Of a stretch of DNA of 64,000 nt, positions 57,005 to 64,000 are shown one piece after another (position 1 is the stretch's first letter; each line of letters opens with the position of its first letter). The DNA comes from Paracoccus salsus (lineage in GTDB: Bacteria; Pseudomonadota; Alphaproteobacteria; Rhodobacterales; Rhodobacteraceae): contig NZ_JAKGGD010000001.1 in assembly GCF_021556615.1 (NCBI RefSeq), forward strand, positions 610,942 through 674,941. The letters are read 5' to 3'. Below the pieces are notes generated by a model, which saw nothing but the letters and a program-made list of their open reading frames with translations, ran no database searches and was not told where the DNA came from. A program made the translations under genes and the position numbers.

Positions 57005-58921
57005 TCAGGCGCGTCGGTCGGCCAGCCGTTCGATCCCGAGAACGTCAAGCACCTTCGCCTCGATGTGGCAGGCGTTCAGGGCCGAGCTGTCATACATCGC
57101 GTAGGGCGCATCATGATCGACGAACCGGTCCGGCAGGACCATGGACCGGTATTTCAGGCCCTTGTCGAACACGCCTTCCTCGGCCAGAAGTTGCGCGACA
57201 TGGCTGCCGAAGCCGCCGATCGAGCCTTCCTCCAAAGTGATCAGCACATCGTGGTCACGCGCCAGGCGCAGGATCAGCTCGCGGTCCAGCGGCTTGGCGA
57301 AGCGCGCATCCGCGACGGTGGGTGTGATGCCGCGTGCGGCCAGGGCCTCGCGCGCCTCAAGCGCCGAGGCAAGCCGCGTCCCGAAAGACAGCAGTGCGAC
57401 GCCAGACCCGGGCGCAACGATCCGGCCGCGGCCGATGGGGAGCATCTCCCCCCGCTGGGGCAACTCGACACCGACGCCCTCACCGCGCGGAAAGCGGAAT
57501 GCGATCGGTCCCGCGTCATGGCCGGCCGCAGTTGCCACCATATGCATCAGTTCGGCCTCGTCCGCGGCAGCCATCACGACCATCCCCGGCAGGTTCGCGA
57601 GGAACGCAATGTCAAAGGCGCCGGCATGGGTCGGGCCGTCCTGCCCCACAAGGCCGGCGCGATCGATGGCAAACCGCACTGGCAGGCCCTGAACGGCGAC
57701 ATCATGCACGATCTGGTCATAGCCGCGCTGCAAGAACGTTGAATAGATGGCGCAGAATGGCTTCATGCCGCCAGCCGCCAGACCCGCGGCGAAGGTCACC
57801 GCATGCTGTTCGGCGATCCCCACATCGAAGCTGCGACGGGGAAACCGCTCGGCAAACTGCTTGAGCCCGGTTCCGTCCGGCATGGCGGCGGTGATCCCGA
57901 CGATGCGGTCGTCACGTTCCGCCTCGTCGATCAGCGCCCGGGCGAAGATCGCGGTATAGCTGGGCGCGTTCGACTTGGCCTTCGCCTGTGTGCCGGTAAC
58001 CACATCGAACTTGCCGGTGGCGTGGCCACGATCGAGGGCGTTCTCGGCCGGGGCGTATCCCTTGCCCTTGCGCGTGACCGCATGAATCAGGATCGGCCCC
58101 GAGGCCCGTGCCTTGACGGTCCGCAACAGCGGCAGCAACTGGTCGATGTCGTGCCCGTCAACCGGGCCGATATAGGAAAAACCCAGCTCCTCGAACATGG
58201 TGCCGCCTACGGTCATGCCCTTCAGCATTTCCTTGGCGCGCCGGGCACCCTCCTGCAGGGCCTCTGGCAGCATGCCGACCGCGCCTTTGGCAGCCGCCTT
58301 GAGTTCCTGGAAGGGACCGCCGGCGTAGAGCCGCGTCAGATACGACGACATCGCCCCAACCGGCGGCGCGATCGACATTTCGTTGTCGTTCAGGATCACA
58401 ATGAGCCGCTTGCCGAGGTGGCCCGCGTTGTTCAGCGCCTCGTAGGCCATGCCGGCACTCATGGCACCATCGCCGATGACGGCGATCGCATCGCCCGGAT
58501 CGCCGCCCAGATCGCGCGCGACCGCAAACCCCAGCGCGGCCGAAATCGATGTGGACGAGTGACCCGCCCCGAACGGGTCGTACACGCTTTCCGCACGCTT
58601 GGTGAACCCGGCCAGCCCGCCGCCGGTTCTCAGCGTGCGGATGCGGTCGCGGCGTCCGGTCAGGATCTTGTGGGGATAGCACTGGTGGCCGACATCCCAG
58701 ATGATCTTGTCGCGTGGCGTGTCGAAAACGGCGTGAAGTGCCACGGTCAGTTCGACGACTCCCAGCCCCGCGCCCAGATGACCGCCGGTGACGCTGACCG
58801 CGCTGATCGTCTCGGCCCGCAGATCGTCGGCAAGCTGCCGCAACTCGCGGTCGGAGAGGGCTTTCAGGTCCGAGGGCAGGTTGACCCTGTCAAGCACGGG
58901 CGTCTTGGGGCGATCGGTCAT
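57005..58921 (-). CDS. dxs: 1-deoxy-D-xylulose-5-phosphate synthase
   Basis: 638 residues, full length. Thiamine-diphosphate enzyme that condenses pyruvate with glyceraldehyde 3-phosphate, the first step of the non-mevalonate isoprenoid route. Motifs: [33 protein letters not shown], the Th[20 protein letters not shown] (about residues 150-168), DGHDIDQL, and [17 protein letters not shown] (catalytic Glu). The start at 58921 follows GGAGGG. Last gene of the leftward dapF operon, right after ispA, which uses isoprenoid units made by this route. Confidence 0.97.
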   Translation of the reverse strand: MTDRPKTPVLDRVNLPSDLKALSDRELRQLADDLRAETISAVSVTGGHLGAGLGVVELTVALHAVFDTPRDKIIWDVGHQCYPHKILTGRRDRIRTLRTGGGLAGFTKRAESVYDPFGAGHSSTSISAALGFAVARDLGGDPGDAIAVIGDGAMSAGMAYEALNNAGHLGKRLIVILNDNEMSIAPPVGAMSSYLTRLYAGGPFQELKAAAKGAVGMLPEALQEGARRAKEMLKGMTVGGTMFEELGFSYIGPVDGHDIDQLLPLLRTVKARASGPILIHAVTRKGKGYAPAENALDRGHATGKFDVVTGTQAKAKSNAPSYTAIFARALIDEAERDDRIVGITAAMPDGTGLKQFAERFPRRSFDVGIAEQHAVTFAAGLAAGGMKPFCAIYSTFLQRGYDQIVHDVAVQGLPVRFAIDRAGLVGQDGPTHAGAFDIAFLANLPGMVVMAAADEAELMHMVATAAGHDAGPIAFRFPRGEGVGVELPQRGEMLPIGRGRIVAPGSGVALLSFGTRLASALEAREALAARGITPTVADARFAKPLDRELILRLARDHDVLITLEEGSIGGFGSHVAQLLAEEGVFDKGLKYRSMVLPDRFVDHDAPYAMYDSSALNACHIEAKVLDVLGIERLADRRA

Positions 58922-58946
58922 GGCTGGCCCTCCGGGCGGGCTTTGT

Positions 58947-59810
58947 TCAAGTATCGCGCTCGATAACGAAACGTGCAAGCTCTCGCAAGTTTTCTGCCGC
59001 GTCACCATAGCCGTCCAGCGCCGATCGCGCCTCGTCGGCAAGGCGACCGGCCTCGTCGCGCGCACCCTCAAGGCCCAGAATCGACACGAAAGTCGCCTTG
59101 CCCGCGGCATCGTCCTTGCCGACCCGTTTGCCTGTCACGTTCTCGTCACCGGTGACGTCCAGGATGTCGTCCGTAATCTGAAAGGCCAGACCGAGAGCGG
59201 CAGCGTAGCGTTCCAGCGGTCCGGTCTCGTCGCCCGAAATCAGGGGGCCCGAGATGGCCGAAAAGCGGATCAGCGCACCGGTCTTGGCACCTTGCAACCG
59301 CTTGATGGCTTTCAGGTCCAGCGGTTCTGCCGCGTTTTCGGCGGCGATATCCAGCGCCTGCCCCCAGACCATCCCGCCTGCGCCGACCGCATCGGCAAAG
59401 GCGCGGACCAGCCGCAGACGCGCCTCGGCATCACCGATCTGGTCGCTGGCAAGCAGCCCGAAAGCCAAAGTCTGAAGCGCGTCGCCGGCGAGGATCGCGG
59501 TCGCCTCGGACCATTGCAGGTGGCAGGTGGGCATGCCGCGTCGCAGGTCGTCGTCGTCCATCGCCGGCAAATCGTCGTGGACGAGACTATAGGCGTGCAG
59601 CGCCTCGACCGCCGTCGCGACGGGCAGCGCTGCCTGATCCGCGACGCCATGCAGGCGGGCGGATTCCATCACCAGAAACGCACGCAGGCGCTTGCCGCCA
59701 ACGGTTGCATAAGCCATCGCGTCAGCGAGCTCGCCCTTCGGAAACCCGGCCATCGCGGCGTCAAGCGCGATGCGGAGCTGTGCCTTCACATCATCCAGAC
59801 GCGCCTGCAT
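58947..59810 (-). CDS. ispA: polyprenyl (farnesyl/geranylgeranyl) diphosphate synthase
   Basis: 287 residues. It builds C15 (perhaps C20) prenyl diphosphates from IPP and DMAPP. The two aspartate-rich motifs [14 protein letters not shown] (about residues 78-91) and DDILD (about 225-229) are present, with GGKRLRAFL for substrate binding. Two residues between the first Asp pair and the second (DDLPAMD) is the bacterial FPP synthase pattern. Start ATG 59810 overlaps the xseB stop (TGATG); GTG 59813 is an alternative. Confidence 0.94.
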   Translation of the reverse strand: MQARLDDVKAQLRIALDAAMAGFPKGELADAMAYATVGGKRLRAFLVMESARLHGVADQAALPVATAVEALHAYSLVHDDLPAMDDDDLRRGMPTCHLQWSEATAILAGDALQTLAFGLLASDQIGDAEARLRLVRAFADAVGAGGMVWGQALDIAAENAAEPLDLKAIKRLQGAKTGALIRFSAISGPLISGDETGPLERYAAALGLAFQITDDILDVTGDENVTGKRVGKDDAAGKATFVSILGLEGARDEAGRLADEARSALDGYGDAAENLRELARFVIERDT

Positions 59811-60046
59811 CACAGCCCCTCGGCCGGTTCCGTGCCCGCAGGCTGACCACTGGCCGTCAGGGTGATCTTCTCGACCCGCTCCTCGGCTTCGCGCAGGCGC
59901 TTTTCACAATGCGCGCGCAACCTGGCGCCGCGCTCGTACAGCGCAATGGATTCTTCCAGCGTCGCCTCGCCGGTTTCCAGCTTGCCAACCGTCGCCTCCA
60001 GTTCGCGCATTGCGTCTTCGAAGGACAGGCTCTCGATCTCGCTCAT
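59810..60046 (-). CDS. xseB: exonuclease VII small subunit
   Basis: 78 residues, the usual size. Helical: SFEDAMRELEATVGKLETGEATLEESIALYERG (about 8-40, cited in part) is the family signature. With XseA it degrades single-stranded DNA. Overlaps the deacetylase-like gene by four bases and ispA by one. The xseB-ispA-dxs order is common in proteobacteria. Confidence 0.96.
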   Translation of the reverse strand: MSEIESLSFEDAMRELEATVGKLETGEATLEESIALYERGARLRAHCEKRLREAEERVEKITLTASGQPAGTEPAEGL

Positions 60047-60963
60047 TTCCCGGTCTCCATCAGCACCTCGACATGGGCGCGCACTGACCGCCCCAAAGCC
60101 GGCAGATCATAGCCACCTTCAAGACAGGATACCACCGGGGCGCCGCAGCTGCCCGCCGCGTCAAGGATCATCCGCGTGATCTCGGCAAAATCATCCTCGC
60201 GCCAGTCAAGCTGCGCCAGGGGATCGTCCCGATGCGCGTCGAAGCCCGCCGAGATCAGCACAAGCTGCGGATGGAATTCCCGGCAGCGGTCCAGAATCGC
60301 CCGCCAGGCCGCACGAGCCTCGTCGCCCCCCGAGCCCGCCGCCAGAGGCACGTTCATGACCTGGCCGTGGGCGCCGGTTTCGGTGGCGGCTCCGCTGCCC
60401 GGAAACAACGGCATCTGGTGGCTCGACGCGAAGAAGGCTCTTTTCTCGTGCCACAGCAGGTCTTGTGTGCCGTTGCCGTGATGGACATCGAAATCCAGGG
60501 CCGCAACCCGTTCCAGACCGTGATGATCCAGTGCGCGGATGGCCGCGATGGCCACGGTGCCGAAAAGGCAGAAACCCATCGGCGTTTCCTTCTCGGCATG
60601 GTGCCCGGGGGGTCGCATGGCGACAAAGGCGCTGTCGGCCTGACCCGCGATGACCGCGTCGACTGCCGCGCAGGCCCCGCCGACGGCGCGCAGCGCGGCC
60701 TCGAGGCTGCCGGGCGACAGGTAGGTGTCACCATCCAGCATCCGGAGCCCCTCGGCCGGCGCGGCGGCGCGGATACGATCCAGATGGGATTGCGGGTGAC
60801 AGCGCAGGATTTCGGCGTCGTCCGCCAGCGGGGCCTCTTGCCGAACGAGGTCCAGCCCCTCCAGTGCCGACATCACCGCGCCGTATCGTGCCACCTGTTC
60901 CGGGTGGCCCGACGGCATCAGATGCGCCGCTGCGGCGGGATGGGAATACAGTACCGTGGCCAT
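60043..60963 (-). CDS. histone deacetylase-family (AcuC-like) hydrolase
   Basis: 306 residues. Zinc-dependent deacetylase fold; bacterial members act on acetyl-polyamines or acetyl-lysine. Motifs: RPPGHHAE (active-site His pair, about 118-125), DFDVHHGNGTQ (zinc ligands, about 158-168), SSHQMPLFPG, ISAGFDAHRDDPL (zinc Asp) and LEGGYD. Start ATG 60963 with GGAGGT upstream. In the same operon as xseB, ispA and dxs, as often in Rhodobacterales, though without a known functional link. Confidence 0.93.
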   Translation of the reverse strand: MATVLYSHPAAAAHLMPSGHPEQVARYGAVMSALEGLDLVRQEAPLADDAEILRCHPQSHLDRIRAAAPAEGLRMLDGDTYLSPGSLEAALRAVGGACAAVDAVIAGQADSAFVAMRPPGHHAEKETPMGFCLFGTVAIAAIRALDHHGLERVAALDFDVHHGNGTQDLLWHEKRAFFASSHQMPLFPGSGAATETGAHGQVMNVPLAAGSGGDEARAAWRAILDRCREFHPQLVLISAGFDAHRDDPLAQLDWREDDFAEITRMILDAAGSCGAPVVSCLEGGYDLPALGRSVRAHVEVLMETGK

Positions 60964-61095
60964 CGCCGCGACCTCCTTTGGCTTTTCGCCACGCTAGGCA
61001 AGCAAATCCGCGGCCGCAAGGACCCGTTTCACCTGGGTTTTCAAGGGTCCGCACCGCGACTCATGTGCCAGCCAGACCCGTGCCGGTGGGCTGCA

Positions 61096-62349
61096 TCAGG
61101 CCAGCAGCCTTTGCCCGTCCTGACCTTCGATCCGCCTCTCCAGCAACGCCCCCTCGGGCTGGTCGGCCCCGAAGCGGACTTCGGTGAACTGTTCGGTTCG
61201 CCCGACGCGCGGCCCTTCGGTCAGCACCCGGTGGGTCCGTCCGACCTGAGCATCAAGATGACGCGCCAGCGCCGCATCGCCCGCGGCACGCAGTCGGGCC
61301 GCGCGCTCGCGGATGACCTGGCCCTTGACGCAAGGCATGCGCGCCGCAGGCGTGCCCTTGCGCGCGGAGAACGGGAACACATGAAGAAAGGTCAGCCCGC
61401 AATCCGCGACCAACGCAACGCTGTTGGCAAACATCGCCTCGGTTTCGGTCGGAAAGCCCGCGATGATATCGGCGCCGAAAACGATCTCGGGGCGCAGCCG
61501 GCGCGCCTCTTCGCAGAAACGGATGGCGTCGTCGCGAAGATGCCGCCGCTTCATGCGTTTCAGGATCATGTCGTCGCCTGCCTGCAGCGAAAGATGCAGA
61601 TGCGGCATCAGGCGGGGCTCGGTCCCAATGGCCAGCATCAGGTTGTCGTCCGCCTCGATCGAATCGATGCTGCTGATCCGCAGCCGGGGCAGATCGGGCA
61701 CCAGCCGCAGGATCCGCATCACCAGATCGCCAAGCCGCGGCTCTCCCGGCAGGTCGTCGCCCCAGGAGGTCAGATCGACCCCTGTCAGGACCACCTCGTT
61801 GAAGCCGCGATCGACCAGCCTCTTGATCTGCTCGACCACGACACCGGCGGGAACGCTGCGCGAATTGCCCCGTCCGAAGGGTATGATGCAGAAGGTGCAG
61901 CGATGATCGCAGCCGTTCTGTACCTGCACATAGGCCCGGTGCCGGCCGAAGCCGTCGATCAGATGGCCCGCCGTAGCCCTGACCGACATGATGTCATCGA
62001 CCCGAACCTTCTCGGTCTGGCCGATCAGGTCGGGCGCGCGCAGCGAGGCCCAGGTCGCGGGCTGCATCTTTTCATGGTTTCCGATGACCTTGCTGACCTC
62101 GGGCATCGCGGCGAAGGTCTCGGGCTCGGTCTGCGCCGCGCAACCCGTCACGATCAGCGGAGCGCCGGGATGCGCGCGCGAGAGACGACGGATTTCCTGC
62201 CGGGCCTTGCGCACCGCCTCGGCGGTGACCGCGCATGTGTTGACCACGACCGCCCCCGAAAGACCCGCCGATTCGGCCAACTCGCGCATCGCCTCGGTTT
62301 CATAGGCGTTCAGGCGACAGCCAAGCGTGGAGAACACCGGCGCGCTCAT
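61096..62349 (-). CDS. mtaB: tRNA N6-threonylcarbamoyladenosine-37 C2-methylthiotransferase
   Basis: 417 residues. A radical-SAM methylthiotransferase that turns t6A37 into ms2t6A37 in tRNAs reading ANN codons. UPF0004 N-terminal domain (FSTLGCRLNAYET with a cluster Cys, VNTCAVTAEAV, VTGCAAQ), radical-SAM CDHRCTFC (about 143-150), SSIDSIE and the C-terminal TRAM-like part. GCRLNAYET marks MtaB more than MiaB or RimO. Four-base overlap with dapF. Confidence 0.95.
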   Translation of the reverse strand: MSAPVFSTLGCRLNAYETEAMRELAESAGLSGAVVVNTCAVTAEAVRKARQEIRRLSRAHPGAPLIVTGCAAQTEPETFAAMPEVSKVIGNHEKMQPATWASLRAPDLIGQTEKVRVDDIMSVRATAGHLIDGFGRHRAYVQVQNGCDHRCTFCIIPFGRGNSRSVPAGVVVEQIKRLVDRGFNEVVLTGVDLTSWGDDLPGEPRLGDLVMRILRLVPDLPRLRISSIDSIEADDNLMLAIGTEPRLMPHLHLSLQAGDDMILKRMKRRHLRDDAIRFCEEARRLRPEIVFGADIIAGFPTETEAMFANSVALVADCGLTFLHVFPFSARKGTPAARMPCVKGQVIRERAARLRAAGDAALARHLDAQVGRTHRVLTEGPRVGRTEQFTEVRFGADQPEGALLERRIEGQDGQRLLA

Positions 62350-63176
62350 TCCAACAGCCATTGCGGCGTCAGGACACCCGAAAAGACATGCGAGGTCGGA
62401 CCCTCCAGCCAGACGCCGTCATCGCGCCAATCGACCTGCAGGATTCCGCCCGGCACGTTCACCGTGACGCGCCGTTCGGTCAGGCCGCGCCGCACCGCCG
62501 CCACCGCCGCAGCACAGGAACAGGATCCCGACGCCAGCGTGACCCCGGTGCCGCGCTCCCAGATCCTCAGCGCGATCTCGTCGCGAGACAGGACCTGCAC
62601 CACCTCGACATTCGTGCGTTCCGGGTAAAGGACGTGATGCTCGTGTTCTGGTCCGAAGCGCGCCAGATCGACCGCAGCCACGTCATCGACGAAGAATGTC
62701 ATGTGCGGATTGCCCATGCCCGTCGCCACCGGGTCGCCGGGAACCGGCAGGTGATCGGTGTCGACATCCGCAGCCAGCGGAATCCGACGCCAGTCCAGCA
62801 CCGGGCAACCCATGTTGACGCGTGTCAATCCGGCACCCGAATCCTCGGCCAGCAAGACGCCGTGCCCGGTGCGCAGGCTCAGCCGGTCCAAGCCGGTCTC
62901 GTCCATCACGAACCGCGCGATGCAACGCGTCGCGTTGCCGCAAGCGGCGCTTGTCGAGCCATCCGAGTTCCAGAAGAGCAACCGCACATCCGCCTGATCG
63001 TCATGCAGGATCGCTGCCAACTGATCAAAGCCCACGCCACGATGACGATCCGCGATGCGTGCGATCACGCCCGCGGATGGCGGCTCGCCGCCCGCGCGCA
63101 GGTCAATCACCACGAAGTCGTTGCCAAGCCCGTGCATCTTCAGGAACCGCAGGCCGGCGAAAGGAAATTCACTCAT
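62346..63176 (-). CDS. dapF: diaminopimelate epimerase with an altered second active-site motif
   Basis: 276 residues. It converts LL- to meso-diaminopimelate for lysine and peptidoglycan. The first signature is normal: NSDGSTSAACGNATR with catalytic Cys79. The second, usually ACGTGA or ACGSGA with the other catalytic cysteine, reads ASGSCSCAA here, giving Ser216 at that place and cysteines three and five residues later. HGLGNDFVV at the N-terminus and MGNPHMTFFV are conserved. First gene of the leftward operon; start 63176 after AAGGAAA. Confidence 0.93.
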   Translation of the reverse strand: MSEFPFAGLRFLKMHGLGNDFVVIDLRAGGEPPSAGVIARIADRHRGVGFDQLAAILHDDQADVRLLFWNSDGSTSAACGNATRCIARFVMDETGLDRLSLRTGHGVLLAEDSGAGLTRVNMGCPVLDWRRIPLAADVDTDHLPVPGDPVATGMGNPHMTFFVDDVAAVDLARFGPEHEHHVLYPERTNVEVVQVLSRDEIALRIWERGTGVTLASGSCSCAAAVAAVRRGLTERRVTVNVPGGILQVDWRDDGVWLEGPTSHVFSGVLTPQWLLE

Positions 63177-63231
63177 GCCGGCGCATATAGACCGCTTCTT
63201 TGAATTCCGCCAGTCGCGTGCTTTTTTGTGC

Positions 63232-63260
63232 TTGACGCTCTGGACCAGCCCACCTAGTAC
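63232..63260 (+). promoter_or_regulatory. sigma-70 promoter of tRNA-Lys
   Basis: TTGACG (63232-63237), a 17-base spacer, TAGTAC (63255-63260). The tRNA begins 13 bases later, so the leader is only a few bases long. Confidence 0.75.
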
Positions 63261-63272
63261 ACGCCCGGTGTT

Positions 63273-63348
63273 GGGCCCGTAGCTCAGTTGGTAGAGCAAC
63301 TGACTTTTAATCAGTGGGTCACAGGTTCGAATCCTGTCGGGCTCACCA
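63273..63348 (+). tRNA. tRNA-Lys (anticodon TTT)
   Basis: Cloverleaf with acceptor GGGCCCG/CGGGCTC (one G-U pair), D arm AGCTCAGTTGGTAGAGC, anticodon stem CTGA with loop CTTTTAA, T arm GGTTCGAATCC, discriminator A and an encoded CCA. Reads AAA and AAG. Confidence 0.96.
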
Positions 63349-63660
63349 CTGAAATCCCCTGAAAACAATGCCTCCCGGCGAATGGCGGCTTCCGCCATCG
63401 CATTGCGCGCGGGCCGGCTATGCACTCTCGCGCGGCCAGCCCGAGGACCTTCAAACGGCGCAAGATAACGCTGCGACGTCGCGGAAAAATCGATTATTCG
63501 GTTCTGATCGCCCCCCTTCGCGACCGAAGGCGCTGTTCGGTAATGTCCGAGCACGTGGTGTAATTTCACCGGCTCGTTCGGTGTAATCTCAGGTGGCCAT
63601 CGAGGTGTATGGTCGAGGTGGAGTTTGGCGACTTCAACCACGGACCACACGGAGACCCCG
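63349..63660. other. gap after tRNA-Lys, probably containing the left end of an IS256-type element
   Basis: 312 bases without a gene. GGTGTAAT occurs twice in direct orientation (63557-63564 and 63580-63587), the first within GGTGTAATTTCACC, an imperfect palindrome. The inverted-repeat end of the insertion sequence likely lies between 63530 and 63620, but its partner is beyond the window, so the exact boundary cannot be fixed. Confidence 0.45.
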
Positions 63661-64000
63661 ATGACCAAGACCAACATGGACCTGTCCGAGCTTCTGGCAA
63701 AGCACGATCAGGGTGATTTACTTCGCAGCATCGCCGAGGCTGTTCTTCAGCTGATCATGGAGGCCGATGTTGACGGCCTGATCGGTGCCGGACGCCATGA
63801 ACGCAACGGCGACCGCACGACCTGGCGCAACGGGTATCGGGATCGCTCGCTCGATACCCGTCTGGGCACGCTGAACCTGCGGGTGCCGAAGCTGCGGCAG
63901 GGCAGCTACTTTCCCGGCTTCCTCGAAGCCCGGAAGACCTCGGAGCAGGCGCTCGTCGCCGTCATCCAGGAAGCCTGGATCAGCGGAGTTTCCACCCGCC
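63661..64000 (+). mobile_element. IS256-family (Mutator) transposase, 5' part
   Basis: The first 113 codons are visible: MTKTNMDLSELLAKHDQGD, then LMEADVDGLIGAGRHERNGDRTTWRNGYRDR in substance, RLGTLNLRVPKLRQGSYFPGF and QALVAVIQEAWISGVSTR. These are the N-terminal DNA-binding region and the ...RNGYR... and LRVPKLR...YFP motifs of IS256 transposases; the DDE catalytic residues would lie downstream. The reading frame is intact as far as it goes. GGAG precedes the ATG. A separate element from the core genes around it. Confidence 0.9.

Noticed and set aside
60232..62628. A 798-codon plus-strand frame opposite the HDAC, mtaB and dapF genes
   Set aside because: It crosses several real genes on the other strand and has shadow composition.

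Overview
The window looks like chromosomal DNA of a Rhodobacterales alphaproteobacterium, most likely Paracoccus or a close relative. The basis is high G+C, tightly packed genes with many ATGA-type overlaps, the rsfS-rlmH-gpmI-envC-ctpA-rppH string, the dapF-mtaB-HDAC-xseB-ispA-dxs string, and a flagellar cluster of the alphaproteobacterial type (motE, a DUF6468/PflI-like protein, fliL, and a candidate CtrA box). The species call is inference; no 16S gene is present.

Layout. 1-6.4 kb: a surface-glycan island. It holds a nonsense-interrupted gene that appears to fuse a GT29 (sialyltransferase)-like domain to a polysaccharide pyruvyl-transferase-like domain. The same two activities appear as separate overlapping genes at 3.8-5.7 kb, followed by a convergent GT25 glycosyltransferase. 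An aldehyde dehydrogenase and a 1-Cys peroxiredoxin lie between. 6.5-14.8 kb: pnp, rpsO, an RTX-repeat protein, rpmJ, tRNA-Val, an N-formylglutamate amidohydrolase, a stomatin/NfeD pair, a NUDIX enzyme and a membrane protein. 14.9-20.6 kb: pyrF, clpB behind a near-perfect heat-shock promoter, a nitronate monooxygenase, and msrB-msrA. 20.8-26.0 kb: an RND efflux pump with two adaptor proteins. 26.1-31.3 kb: kynureninase and kynurenine formamidase, an aldo/keto reductase, a YbaK-type deacylase, a small orphan, and a lytic transglycosylase lipoprotein. 31.4-38.6 kb: a leftward housekeeping operon (rsfS, rlmH, gpmI, envC-like, ctpA, rppH) and an MscS channel. 38.8-46.8 kb: leuC and leuD, with an antisense membrane gene between them, then the leftward bioB-bioF-bioD-bioA operon. 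46.9-56.9 kb: two divergent flagellar operons. The leftward one is fliL, DUF6468, motE, motA, a small unknown, flhA, fliR, flhB, fliJ-like. The rightward one is fliF, fliH-like, fliN, fliP. 57.0-63.2 kb: a leftward operon for isoprenoid precursors, lysine/peptidoglycan and tRNA modification. 63.2-64 kb: tRNA-Lys and the 5' part of an IS256-family transposase.

Most of the window is ordinary core genome. The best candidates for something undescribed are the fused/split GT29-like plus pyruvyl-transferase-like pair at the left edge, the apparent CTG start of rsfS, an in-frame insertion in BioD, and a Cys-to-Ser change at the expected second catalytic position of DapF.
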